Source: Pseudomonadota bacterium (GTDB lineage Bacteria; Pseudomonadota; Gammaproteobacteria; Burkholderiales; Burkholderiaceae_F). From it: a stretch of DNA of 64,000 bases. The stretch is taken from NCBI GenBank assembly GCA_029778535.1, contig JAKOQB010000144.1, positions 41,141-105,140 of the forward strand. Direction: 5' to 3'. Positions 55,709 to 63,677 of this stretch are shown here, piece by piece; position 1 is the first letter of the stretch; the number at the start of each line of letters is the position of its first letter. Both the position numbers and the translations under genes were made by a program. The notes under the pieces were generated by a model. The model did no database searches. It had not been told where the DNA came from and was given only the letters and a program-made list of their open reading frames with translations.

Positions 55709-56506
55709 ATGGGATTCCTGGCCGGCAAGCGCATCCTGATCACCGGGCTGCTGTCGAATCGCTCGATCGCGTACGGCATTGCGCATGCCTGCCGGCGCGA
55801 GGGCGCCGAACTCGCGTTCACCTACGTCGGCGAACGCTTCAAGGAGCGGGTGAGCGAGTTCGCGCAGGAGTTCGGCTCCTCGATCGTACTCGCGTGCGAT
55901 GTCGGCGACGACGCGCAGATCGCGTCGCTGGCCGACGGACTGCGGGCGCACTGGGACGGGCTCGAAGGTCTGGTGCACTCGATCGGGTTTGCGCCGCGCG
56001 AGGCGATCAGCGGCGACTTTCTCGACGGGCTGACGCGCGAGAACTTCCGCGTCGCGCACGACATCTCTTCGTACAGCTTTCCGGCGCTGGCGAAGGCCAT
56101 GCTGCCGCTGATGACCGGACGGCGCGCGGCGCTGGTGACGCTGACCTATCTCGGCGCCGACCGCGTCGTGCCCCACTACAACACGATGGGGCTGGCCAAG
56201 GCGTCGCTGGAGGCCGCGGTGCGCTACCTCGCGGCCGACCTTGGTCCGAAGGGCATCCGCGTCAACGGCATCTCGGCCGGTCCGATCAAGACGCTTGCCG
56301 CCAGCGGCATCAAGGGCTTCGGCAAGATGCTCGAGTTCAACCAGCAGAACGCGCCGCTGCGGCGCAACGTCACGATCGAGGAGGTCGGCAACGTCGCCGC
56401 GTTTCTGCTGTCCGACCTGGCCTCGGGGATGACCGGCGAGATCACTTACGTCGACGCCGGCTTCCGCGCGATCGCATTCGGGCTGGCGGCGGTGAAGGGT
56501 GAATAG
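55709..56506 (+). CDS. fabI: Enoyl-[acyl-carrier-protein] reductase (NADH)
   Basis: A 265-residue short-chain dehydrogenase-fold enzyme that reduces enoyl-ACP in the last step of each fatty-acid elongation cycle. The cofactor region is [20 protein letters not shown] (about 8-27). The FabI-type Tyr-x6-Lys catalytic motif is [20 protein letters not shown] (about 155-174). The C-terminus ends [12 protein letters not shown]. Length and motifs separate it from ordinary SDRs. It is the known target of triclosan-type inhibitors. Followed by a two-hairpin repeat. Confidence 0.96.
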   Translation: MGFLAGKRILITGLLSNRSIAYGIAHACRREGAELAFTYVGERFKERVSEFAQEFGSSIVLACDVGDDAQIASLADGLRAHWDGLEGLVHSIGFAPREAISGDFLDGLTRENFRVAHDISSYSFPALAKAMLPLMTGRRAALVTLTYLGADRVVPHYNTMGLAKASLEAAVRYLAADLGPKGIRVNGISAGPIKTLAASGIKGFGKMLEFNQQNAPLRRNVTIEEVGNVAAFLLSDLASGMTGEITYVDAGFRAIAFGLAAVKGE

Positions 56507-56529
56507 GTCGCACGCCGCGATGTGTTGTC

Positions 56530-56620
56530 GTCATTCCCGCGCAAGCCTGCCCTCGGCTCCGATCGGGGGCGGGAATCCAGCGCTGCCGACATCGCCTACC
56601 GGTTGCCCGCTTGCGCGGGC
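56530..56620. repeat. Two-hairpin repeat, copy 3 (diverged)
   Basis: GTCATTCCCGCGCAAG at 56530-56545 pairs at a distance with GGCGGGAATCCAG at 56568-56580. A second hairpin is 56605-56620 (arms GCCCGC / GCGGGC, loop TTGC). Same family as 398-466 and 7587-7640 but with a longer first loop. It lies between fabI and the SenB-like gene. Confidence 0.7.
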
Positions 56621-56650
56621 ATAAGACGGACCGCTGGCAGAATTCGTGCA

Positions 56651-57628
56651 ATGCCCCGGGCGCGGATCGCGATCGTCACGCCGTATCTGGCCGCTTCGAA
56701 CACCGGCAACTGGCATACCGCGGCGCGCTGGGCGCGCTATCTGCGGCGGCGCTACCGCGTCGAGATCGCGGACCGCTGGGACGGGCGCCCCGTCGACTGC
56801 CTGATCGCGCTGCATGCGCGCCGCTCCGCGGAGTCGATCCACAAGTTCGCCGCCGCGCATCCCGATCGGCCGCTGGTCGTGGTGCTGACCGGCACCGACC
56901 TGTACCGCGACATCGCCAACAACCGGTCCGCGCAGCGCTCGCTCGAACTGGCCTCGCGGCTGGTAGTGCTGAACGAGCGCGGGCCGCTGCGGCTGCCGCG
57001 CCGGGTGCGAAAGAAGACGACCGTGATCGTGCAGTCGGCGCGGCGGCTCGCGCCCGCGCGCAAGGCGCATCGCACGTTCCACATCGCCGTCGTCGGCCAC
57101 CTGCGCGAGGAAAAGAACCCGCGCTTCGTGTGGCGGCTGCTCGAGGCCCTGCCCGCCGAACTGCGGGTGCGCGTCCATCACGCCGGCGCCGGGCTTGATC
57201 CGGCGCTGGCCGCGCGCGCGCGCGAAGTGCAGGCGCGCGATCCGCGCTACCGTTGGCTCGGCAACCTGCCGCGCGCGCAGGCGCGGCAACTGATCCGCCG
57301 CTGCCACGTGCTGCTGCATCCGTCGAACATGGAGGGCGGCGCGCAGGCGGTGATCGAGGCGGTGATGTCGCACACGCCGGTGCTCGGCAGCGGCATCGAC
57401 GGCAACGCCGGACTGCTGGGCGTGCAGTATGCGGGGCTGTTCACCGAGGGCGATGTCGACGCGGCGCGCACGCTGGTCGTCCGCGCGGCGCGCGAGCCAC
57501 GCTTCCTCGCGCAACTGCGCTGGGCCTGCGCGAAGCGCGGCACGCTGTTCGCGCCCGAGCGAGAGGCGCGCGGCGTATTGCGGCTGGTCGGCCACCTGTT
57601 GCGCGAATACGCCGCGACCGGCGCGTGA
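56651..57628 (+). CDS. Glycosyltransferase of the SenB-like (TIGR04348) group
   Basis: A 325-residue GT-B enzyme. ARIAIVTPYLAASNTGNWHTA, then RPVDCLIALHARRSAESIHK, DRPLVVVLTGTDLYRDIANN, a linker FHIAVVGHLREEKNPRFVWR and RYRWLGNLPRAQARQLIRRC / SNMEGGAQAVIEAV closely follow the family that includes SenB, the selenosugar synthase of selenoneine biosynthesis. No senA (EgtB-like) or senC (SelD-like) gene is in the window. It lies 60 bp before the HlyD adaptor on the same strand. It may be a true SenB with distant partners, or a related sugar transferase serving the peptide locus; sequence alone cannot decide. Confidence 0.8.
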   Translation: MPRARIAIVTPYLAASNTGNWHTAARWARYLRRRYRVEIADRWDGRPVDCLIALHARRSAESIHKFAAAHPDRPLVVVLTGTDLYRDIANNRSAQRSLELASRLVVLNERGPLRLPRRVRKKTTVIVQSARRLAPARKAHRTFHIAVVGHLREEKNPRFVWRLLEALPAELRVRVHHAGAGLDPALAARAREVQARDPRYRWLGNLPRAQARQLIRRCHVLLHPSNMEGGAQAVIEAVMSHTPVLGSGIDGNAGLLGVQYAGLFTEGDVDAARTLVVRAAREPRFLAQLRWACAKRGTLFAPEREARGVLRLVGHLLREYAATGA

Positions 57629-57688
57629 GCGCGCTGCTTCCCGCATAATCGCGCCGCGCCGATCGGGGCCGCAGCGAACGATTCACGT

Positions 57689-58936
57689 ATGAGAAAGCTC
57701 TTCCGCCAGGAAGCCATCGACGCACAGCGCGAGAAGCTGCTGGGCGAGGTGTCGCTGGCACGGCCGGTGCCGCTGTGGGTCTTCACGCTGCTGGCGATCG
57801 CGTTTGCGGCCGCGCTGGTCGCGTTCGCGTTCCTCGGCGAGTACACGCGGCGCGAACGCGTCGAGGGATTCCTGGCGCTCGACGCCGGCGCCGCGCGCAT
57901 ACTGGCACCGGAGATTGGCACGGTCGCGGACCTGATGGTCAAGGAGGGCGACGAGGTCGCGGCCGGCGCGCCGATCGCGCGCCTGTCGCTGGAACGCAGC
58001 ACCGCGTCCGGCGCCACGCCGGCCGAACTCGTGCAGCGCGAGCTGTCGCAGCGCGCGACCAACCTCGAGGCGGAGAAGGAGCGCGTGCTGCAGCTCGCCG
58101 CGCAGCAACAGCAGCAGATCCGCACCCGTATCGCCGACCTGCGCAAGGAGATCGCGCAGAGCGATGTCGAGATCCGGCTGCAGCAGACGCGCGTTGCTTC
58201 GGCGCGCGAGGATTTCCAGCGCACGCAGCAGCTGGTGAAGGAAGGGTTCGTGTCCGACACCGCGCTGACGCAGAAGCGCAACGACCAGCTCGATCAGCAG
58301 GTCAAGCTCGAGACGCTGAAACGCAATCGCGCGGGGCTGGAGCGCGAGCTGCGCGCCGCCGAAACGGAGCTGCCGACGATCGACACGCGCGCCAGCCAGC
58401 AGATCGACCTGCTCGGCCGGCAGAAGAGCGAGTTGCAGCAAAGCATGGTGCAGGAGGAAGCGAAGCGCGAGACGATCATCCGCGCGCCGATCGCCGGCGT
58501 GGTGACCAACATCGCGGTGTCCAAGGGCGCGTCGGTGGCGGCCGATGCGCCGATCGCGATGCTGCTGCCCAAGGGCAGCGGCCTGCAGGCGCAGCTGCTG
58601 GTGCCGACACGCGCGATCGGCTTCGTGCAGCCGGGCAACGACGTCGTGCTGCGCTACGAGGCGTTCCCGTTCCAGCGTTTCGGCCAGTACCACGGCAAGG
58701 TCGAGGAGATCAGCCGCACCGTGTGGTCGGCCGGCGAGAAGGTGGGATCGATGACCGCCAGGGAGCCGGTCTACCGGATCGACGTGAAGCTCGACCGGCA
58801 GTCGGTCGCGGCGGGCAACCAGGAATTTCAGCTTCGGCCCGGCATGCTGGTCAACGCCGACATCCTGCTCGAGCGGCGCACGGTGTTCGAGTGGGTGTTC
58901 GAGCCGGTGCTGCAACTGAAGGAAAGGTTGAGGTGA
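57689..58936 (+). CDS. HlyD-family secretion adaptor for the C39 peptide exporter
   Basis: A 415-residue membrane fusion protein of the bacteriocin/CvaA type. One N-terminal transmembrane helix (about 28-50, VPLWVFTLLAIAFAAALVAF), a split lipoyl domain (ILAPEIGTVADLMVKEGDEV and IIRAPIAGVVTNIAVSKGAS), and between them a long coiled-coil hairpin (about 125-255) that reaches the outer-membrane channel. A C-terminal beta-barrel follows. It links the peptidase-containing ABC transporter encoded next to an outer-membrane TolC-like channel not seen here. A GCATAAT box at 57642-57648 might be a promoter -10 element. Confidence 0.9.
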   Translation: MRKLFRQEAIDAQREKLLGEVSLARPVPLWVFTLLAIAFAAALVAFAFLGEYTRRERVEGFLALDAGAARILAPEIGTVADLMVKEGDEVAAGAPIARLSLERSTASGATPAELVQRELSQRATNLEAEKERVLQLAAQQQQQIRTRIADLRKEIAQSDVEIRLQQTRVASAREDFQRTQQLVKEGFVSDTALTQKRNDQLDQQVKLETLKRNRAGLERELRAAETELPTIDTRASQQIDLLGRQKSELQQSMVQEEAKRETIIRAPIAGVVTNIAVSKGASVAADAPIAMLLPKGSGLQAQLLVPTRAIGFVQPGNDVVLRYEAFPFQRFGQYHGKVEEISRTVWSAGEKVGSMTAREPVYRIDVKLDRQSVAAGNQEFQLRPGMLVNADILLERRTVFEWVFEPVLQLKERLR

Positions 58937-58966
58937 ACGTCGCGTCACCATACGAATGGCACGGAC

Positions 58967-59036
58967 TCGTCGTCCCGGCAAAGGCCGGGACCCAATTTCC
59001 GCTGCACTTGGGCCCCGGCCTCCGCCGGGGCGACGG
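58967..59036. repeat. Two-hairpin repeat, second type (GTCCCGGC family)
   Basis: Hairpins 58972-58991 (arms GTCCCGGC / GCCGGGAC) and 59013-59030 (arms CCCCGGC / GCCGGGG), separated by CCAATTTCC. It occupies nearly the whole gap between the HlyD adaptor and the ABC exporter. Such hairpins could tune relative expression of the two genes. Confidence 0.8.
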
Positions 59037-59047
59037 AGCCCGCTGAC

Positions 59048-61105
59048 GTGTTCGGACGCCGCGTCCCGCTGATTCTGCAGTCCGAAGCGCCCGAGTGCGG
59101 CATCGCCTGCGTGGCGATGATCGCGAGCTTCCACGGCTACCGGACCGACCTGTCGGCGATGCGGCTGCGCCTTTCGCCTTCGATGCGCGGCGTCACGCTG
59201 CAGCACATCGCCGCGATCGCGCAGACGATGAACATGTCCGCGCGCGGCGTGCAGGCGCCGCTGGAGGCGCTCGGCCAGCTGCGGCTGCCTGCCATCCTGC
59301 ACTGGGACATGAACCACTTCGTCGTGCTGACGAAGGTCGCCGGCAACCGCATCCGCGTGCACGACCCGGCGCGCGGCAAGCGCGTGCTCGCGCTGTCGGA
59401 AGCCTCGCGCCACTACACCGGCGTGGCGATGGAGATCCAGCCGGCGGCCGGCTTCGCCAAGCGCGACGAGCGCGAGAAGATCAGCGCGTGGCAGCTGCTT
59501 TCGGTGGCTTCCGGCATGAAGAACGCGATCGCGCAGGTGCTGCTGCTGTCGGTGGTGCTGGAAGTCTTCGCGATCGCGTCGCCGTTCTTCGTGCAGGTGG
59601 TCGTCGACCGCGTGGTCGTCGGCCGCGATCTCGACCTGCTGGTCGTGCTGGGTCTCGGCTTCGCGCTGCTGGTGGTGATGCAGGTCGCGGTCACCGCGGT
59701 GCGCGCATGGCTCGGCGTGTACCTGTCGACGCATCTGAACCTGCGCCTGCTCGACACGCTGTTCGGGCAGCTGCTGAAGCTGCCGCTGGCGTGGTTCGAG
59801 AAGCGGCAGCTCGGCGACATCTTCGCGCGCTTCAAGAGCGTCGACGCGATCCAGAAGACGCTGACGCTGACCTTCGTGGAGACCATCGTCGACGGCGTGA
59901 TGGTGATCCTGACGCTGGCGGTGATGTTCTGGTACAGCGCGGTGCTGTCGTCGATCGTGCTGGCGGCGGCGATCCTGTACGGCCTGGTGCGCTGGGCGTT
60001 CTACGGCCCGCAGCGCCGCGCGCTGGACGAGCAGATCGTGCACGAGGCCAAGTCGAACACGCACTTCATCGAGACGCTGCGCGGCATGCTGGCGATCAAG
60101 CTCAATCTGCGCGAGAACGAGCGCCGCTCAGCCTACCAGAACCTCGTGGTCGAGCACACCAATGCGGGCGTCAAGGCGCAGAACATCGCGATCCTGCATC
60201 GCGCCGCCAACGGCCTGATCTTCGGGCTGGAGAACGTCGCGGTGATCTGGCTCGCGGCGCTCTCGGTGATCGAAGGCCAGTTCTCGGTCGGCATGCTGTT
60301 CGGCTTCCTCGCCTTCAAGCTGCTGTTCCTCACGCGCGTGAACAACCTGGTCGACAAGGCAATCGAGTTCCGCATGCTCGACCTGCACGCCGAGCGCATC
60401 GCCGACATCGCGCTCGCCACGCCCGAACCGGTGCGCGCCGGCGCGGCCGAGCCGACCGCGACGCCGCTGGCGATCGAGGGCAAGGACCTCGGCTTTGCCT
60501 ACGGCGTGGAGGGCCACGTGTTCCGCGGCGTGAACTTCTCTCTGCACCCGGGCGAAACGGTCGCGATCGTCGGCCCGTCGGGATCAGGCAAGACGACGCT
60601 GGTGAAGGTCCTGGTCGGCTTGCTCGACCGCACCGAGGGCACGCTGCGCATCGCCGGACGCGACGCGCGCGACTGGGATCGCGCCGCCTACCGCGGCCGC
60701 ATCGGCGTGGTGATGCAGGACGATCAGCTCTTCGTCGGCACCATCGAGGACAACATCAGCTTCTTCGATCCGCAGCACGACGCCGAGCGCGTGCGCGAGT
60801 GCGCGCGGCTGGCGCGCATCCACGACGACATCGAGGCGATGCCGATGCAGTACAACACGATCGTCGGCAGCATGGGCATCGCGCTGTCGGGCGGGCAGAA
60901 GCAGCGGCTGATCCTCGCGCGCGCGCTGTACCGCCGGCCCCAGGCGCTGTTCCTTGACGAGGCGTTCGATCAGCTCGACCTCGCCCGCGAGCGCGAAATC
61001 ACCGAGGGCCTGAAGCACCTCGGCATGGGACTGGTGATCGTCAGCCACCGCCCGGAGACGGTGCGCGCGGTCGATCGCCTGGTCGCGCTGGGGCCGGCGC
61101 ACTGA
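59048..61105 (+). CDS. Peptidase-containing ABC transporter (C39 protease, double-glycine leader exporter)
   Basis: A 685-residue fusion protein that removes double-glycine leaders and exports the mature peptide. The C39 protease (1-140) has Q11, catalytic C17 (LQSEAPECGIACVAMI), H90 (DMNHFVVL) and D106 (VHDPARG). Six membrane helices lie at about 165-440. The ATP-binding domain has Walker A GPSGSGKTTL (about 509), signature LSGGQKQRLILARAL (about 613) and LFLDEAFDQLD; the Walker B tail carries F-D in place of the usual T-S. The GTG start at 59048 is the first codon of the C39 similarity. Its likely substrates are the two peptides at 63280 and 63469. Confidence 0.94.
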   Translation: MFGRRVPLILQSEAPECGIACVAMIASFHGYRTDLSAMRLRLSPSMRGVTLQHIAAIAQTMNMSARGVQAPLEALGQLRLPAILHWDMNHFVVLTKVAGNRIRVHDPARGKRVLALSEASRHYTGVAMEIQPAAGFAKRDEREKISAWQLLSVASGMKNAIAQVLLLSVVLEVFAIASPFFVQVVVDRVVVGRDLDLLVVLGLGFALLVVMQVAVTAVRAWLGVYLSTHLNLRLLDTLFGQLLKLPLAWFEKRQLGDIFARFKSVDAIQKTLTLTFVETIVDGVMVILTLAVMFWYSAVLSSIVLAAAILYGLVRWAFYGPQRRALDEQIVHEAKSNTHFIETLRGMLAIKLNLRENERRSAYQNLVVEHTNAGVKAQNIAILHRAANGLIFGLENVAVIWLAALSVIEGQFSVGMLFGFLAFKLLFLTRVNNLVDKAIEFRMLDLHAERIADIALATPEPVRAGAAEPTATPLAIEGKDLGFAYGVEGHVFRGVNFSLHPGETVAIVGPSGSGKTTLVKVLVGLLDRTEGTLRIAGRDARDWDRAAYRGRIGVVMQDDQLFVGTIEDNISFFDPQHDAERVRECARLARIHDDIEAMPMQYNTIVGSMGIALSGGQKQRLILARALYRRPQALFLDEAFDQLDLAREREITEGLKHLGMGLVIVSHRPETVRAVDRLVALGPAH

Positions 61106-61143
61106 CGCGGCGAAGATCGATCGGCACCCTTGTTCCGCCGCAG

Positions 61144-61221
61144 AGCCTGCCCCGGACTTGATCCTGGGCCGGGACCGAATTTTGGCGCGTCAGCTTGGTC
61201 ACCGGCCTGCGCCGGTGCGAC
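61144..61221. repeat. Diverged two-hairpin repeat after the exporter gene
   Basis: A GC-rich first arm (GCCCCGGACTTGATCCTGGG) with imperfect pairing, and a perfect second hairpin 61200-61217 (arms CACCGGC / GCCGGTG, loop CTGC). It lies between convergent exporter and HD-GYP genes, where it may serve as a terminator for both. Confidence 0.65.
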
Positions 61222-61254
61222 GGACCGCGATCCGCTGTCTGAAGAGGGCCGCGT

Positions 61255-63150
61255 TCAGCGCTGCGCGTCGAACCGCTGGCGCGTGCCCATCCCGCGGCCG
61301 CTGAACTGCCGCAGCGTGGCGGCGATCTTCTCGCGTGCCTGGATGAATGGCGACTGGCGCGCCGAACGGCCGAGGAACTCGTCGAGATCGCCCTGCTCGC
61401 GCTGCAGGCGCGGGATCAGCGCGAGGAAGAGGTCGGTCAGCTGCGGGTCGAACTGATGGCCCTTCAGGTAGGCAATCTCTTCCAGCGCGCGCGCCACCGG
61501 CCACGGCTCCTTGTACGGCCGCTTGTGCGTCAGTGCGTCGAACACGTCGGCCAGCGCGGTGATCCGCGGCGCCATCGGGATCGCGCTGCCGCCGATGCCG
61601 AACGGATAGCCCGAGCCGTCCCACCACTCGTGGTGGAAGCGAGCGATCTCCTCCGCCATCTGCATGTGCGGGATGTTGCTCTGGGCCAGCAGTTCCGCGC
61701 CGACGGTCGTGTGCGTCTGCATGATCTGCCGCTCGGCGTCGGTCAGGCGGTCGGGCTTCAGCAGGATGCCGTCGGGAATGCCGATCTTGCCGATGTCGTG
61801 CAGCCGTGCGGCCAGATCGATCATGAAGCAGGTCTGCTCGTCGCAGCCGAACTCGGCCGCCAGCAGCGCCGCCAGCTTGCCGACGCGGTACGAGTGCTCG
61901 CCGGTCGAGTCGTCGCGCAGCTCCGCCGTCACCGCCAGCCGCTCCAGCATCTCGATGCGCGAGCGCATCAGCTCCTGCTGCGCGACCTGTTCGGCGAACT
62001 GGCCGCGCAGTTGCTGCTCGCGGCGTTCCATCACGACGTCGGCCGATGCCGCGGCCTGCTGCTGCCGCTCCAGCTTCTCGATGTGCAACTGGTGGTGGCG
62101 CAACGCGTTGTCCTGCTGCGCCTTCTTGATGTGCAGCATCAGCTCGCGCAGATAGACGAGAGCGAGGTCCGGCTTGCCGGCGACCTCGTGCGCCTTGACC
62201 ATCGCCGCCAGCGCGTCGCGCAGCGCGGACTTCAGGATGCGCGCACGCTCCAGCGCCTGCGTCAGGCGCGAAAGGCCGACATCGATCATGCCGGCGTGGA
62301 CCTCGTACAGGCCTTCGGACAGCGCGGCGATCAGCTCGGCGCGCTCGGATTTCGCCTCCTTGGCGTAGCGCTTGGCCAGTTCGCAACGCTCCTTCGCGCG
62401 TTCGAGGCTGTCGACTTCGAGCAGCAGACGGGTGTAGTAGCTTTCGCTCAGCACGCGGGAGAGCAGCTCGGTGGGCGTCTTGGGGTCGGCCGATGCCTCG
62501 ACAGCCGCCTTCGCCGATCGCAGGCCGCGCGCATAGTCTTCCAAGTGCAAAGAGGCCAATGCGACATTGCCGAGCGCGTTGATGCGAACCGTCGCAATCC
62601 TTGGATCGCCCTCTGCAAGGGAGATCGCGCGATCGAGGCAACCGATCGCGTCGGCGTACTGCGCTGCGTAGATCAGCGCGACCCCAAGGTTATTCCATAC
62701 GTTCGCTTCACCGAAAACGTCATTCCTCGAATGTGCGATTTCGAGCGCTTCTGCATAACACTCGATCGCGCCCGGGAGGTTTCCGGTATCCGAAAGTATG
62801 TTGCCCAGATACGAAAGCGCCCTTCGAAGCTCGCCGGCATCGCCGAGGTGGCGGGCGACAGCCACTGCGTCGGATGCAGGCTCAATCCCTGCAAAAGGCT
62901 GACCCGAGAGATAAAGAAACTGCGCAACGGACAACAGCGCCTCGACGCGAGACTTGGTGGCAATCTCGGTCGGCAGTTTCTTCAGCGCCGAATAAACGCT
63001 GGAGATCACGACTGGTGTCTGCGGGCCGGGCTTGGCAAGCGCCGCGTTCAGAACACGGGATGTCTCATCCAACCAACCGCGAGCCTCTTCCGCGTTAGCG
63101 GTAGTTGCTCGAGTGGCGAACTCGGCGAGCTGAGAGGCGAAGTCCTGCAT
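61255..63150 (-). CDS. TPR-repeat HD-GYP phosphohydrolase (candidate peptide-responsive c-di-GMP phosphodiesterase)
   Basis: A 631-residue cytoplasmic protein. The N-terminal half (about 1-340) is helical TPR repeats, for example RRALSYLGNILSDTGNLPGA and ANVWNNLGVALIYAAQYADA. A coiled-coil linker (about 340-410, KLERQQQAAASADVVMERRE) leads to a full HD-GYP domain with HDIGKIGIPDGILL (about 449-462) and HHEWWDGSGYP (about 505-515), the metal and substrate residues for c-di-GMP hydrolysis. ATG 63150 is preferred; a TTG at 63186 is possible. The N-terminal third is visibly lower in GC than the rest. It is divergent from the peptide genes, convergent with their exporter. Confidence 0.9.
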   Translation of the reverse strand: MQDFASQLAEFATRATTANAEEARGWLDETSRVLNAALAKPGPQTPVVISSVYSALKKLPTEIATKSRVEALLSVAQFLYLSGQPFAGIEPASDAVAVARHLGDAGELRRALSYLGNILSDTGNLPGAIECYAEALEIAHSRNDVFGEANVWNNLGVALIYAAQYADAIGCLDRAISLAEGDPRIATVRINALGNVALASLHLEDYARGLRSAKAAVEASADPKTPTELLSRVLSESYYTRLLLEVDSLERAKERCELAKRYAKEAKSERAELIAALSEGLYEVHAGMIDVGLSRLTQALERARILKSALRDALAAMVKAHEVAGKPDLALVYLRELMLHIKKAQQDNALRHHQLHIEKLERQQQAAASADVVMERREQQLRGQFAEQVAQQELMRSRIEMLERLAVTAELRDDSTGEHSYRVGKLAALLAAEFGCDEQTCFMIDLAARLHDIGKIGIPDGILLKPDRLTDAERQIMQTHTTVGAELLAQSNIPHMQMAEEIARFHHEWWDGSGYPFGIGGSAIPMAPRITALADVFDALTHKRPYKEPWPVARALEEIAYLKGHQFDPQLTDLFLALIPRLQREQGDLDEFLGRSARQSPFIQAREKIAATLRQFSGRGMGTRQRFDAQR

Positions 63151-63279
63151 TTGCGGGGCAGTACCGAGTTTGCGGAATGGCGCCAACGAATGGAAGGTAA
63201 GTTAATCACGAGCCGCGGCCAATGTCTACCAAGACTCGGCTATCTCGACGTAACGTTGATTTGTAGGGGAGCAAGCATC
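63151..63279. promoter_or_regulatory. Divergent control region between HD-GYP gene and peptide genes
   Basis: This 129-bp gap must contain promoters for both directions. It is AT-richer than surroundings and has the palindrome AACGTT inside CGTAACGTTGAT (63249-63260), and AGGGGA (63265-63270) as the ribosome site for the first peptide gene. I cannot mark -35/-10 boxes with confidence. Confidence 0.45.
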
Positions 63280-63420
63280 ATGGAACTCGCAACACTGAAA
63301 CAAAGCGATCAGCAAGCCGTTGAAACCGAATCCAAGCAAGAGCAGGCAACGACTCAGGAACTGTACGCCATCGAACTCGCCTATGTCGGCGGCGGAATGG
63401 GCATTCACTGCTGGGGCTAA
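63280..63420 (+). CDS. Double-glycine-leader micropeptide precursor 1
   Basis: A 46-residue peptide: ELATLKQSDQQAVETESKQE, then EQATTQELYAIELAYVGGG, then MGIHCWG at the very end. Counting back from the third glycine, the leader fits the C39-exporter consensus: hydrophobic at -4 (V), -7 (L) and -12 (L), Glu at -8, Gly at -1 and -2. Cleavage there leaves the heptapeptide MGIHCWG; cleavage one residue earlier would add a Gly. AGGGGA precedes the ATG by nine bases. The last 15 residues are identical to those of precursor 2, while the rest differs. I recognise no described family with this core. Confidence 0.82.
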   Translation: MELATLKQSDQQAVETESKQEQATTQELYAIELAYVGGGMGIHCWG

Positions 63421-63468
63421 TTGCTTCGACCGAAGAATTTAATTTGGATTTCTTGTGCTGGAGGAGTT

Positions 63469-63606
63469 ATGAACAACGCGCTGACCCAAACGATCGAACA
63501 AGTCCAGGCCGAAGAGACGACCGAGAAGCAAAGCGCTCTAGTCGAACTGCAATCTGTCGAGCTTGCCTATGTTGGCGGCGGGATGGGAATTCACTGCTGG
63601 GGCTGA
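63469..63606 (+). CDS. Double-glycine-leader micropeptide precursor 2
   Basis: A 45-residue peptide: NNALTQTIEQVQAEETTEKQ, then SALVELQSVELAYVGGG, then MGIHCWG. Leader positions -4 V, -7 L, -8 E and -12 L match precursor 1 and the double-glycine consensus. A strong GGAGGAG (63460-63466) lies just before the ATG. The N-terminal 30 residues share little with precursor 1, whereas ELAYVGGGMGIHCWG is unchanged, so selection is on the recognition site and the core. It lies 48 bases after precursor 1 on the same strand, probably co-transcribed. Confidence 0.82.
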   Translation: MNNALTQTIEQVQAEETTEKQSALVELQSVELAYVGGGMGIHCWG

Positions 63607-63638
63607 CGCGCTGGAATCGATGCTCGATGTGCCGGCCG

Positions 63639-63654
63639 GGAGCGGTCTCGCTCC
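63639..63654 (+). terminator. Hairpin after the peptide genes
   Basis: GGAGCG-GTCT-CGCTCC forms a perfect six-base-pair stem 33 bases after the second peptide stop. There is no T-run, so it is at best a weak or Rho-assisted terminator, or a 3' end stabiliser for the short peptide mRNA. Confidence 0.4.
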
Positions 63655-63677
63655 TTCATCGTCGGCATTCCCAATTA

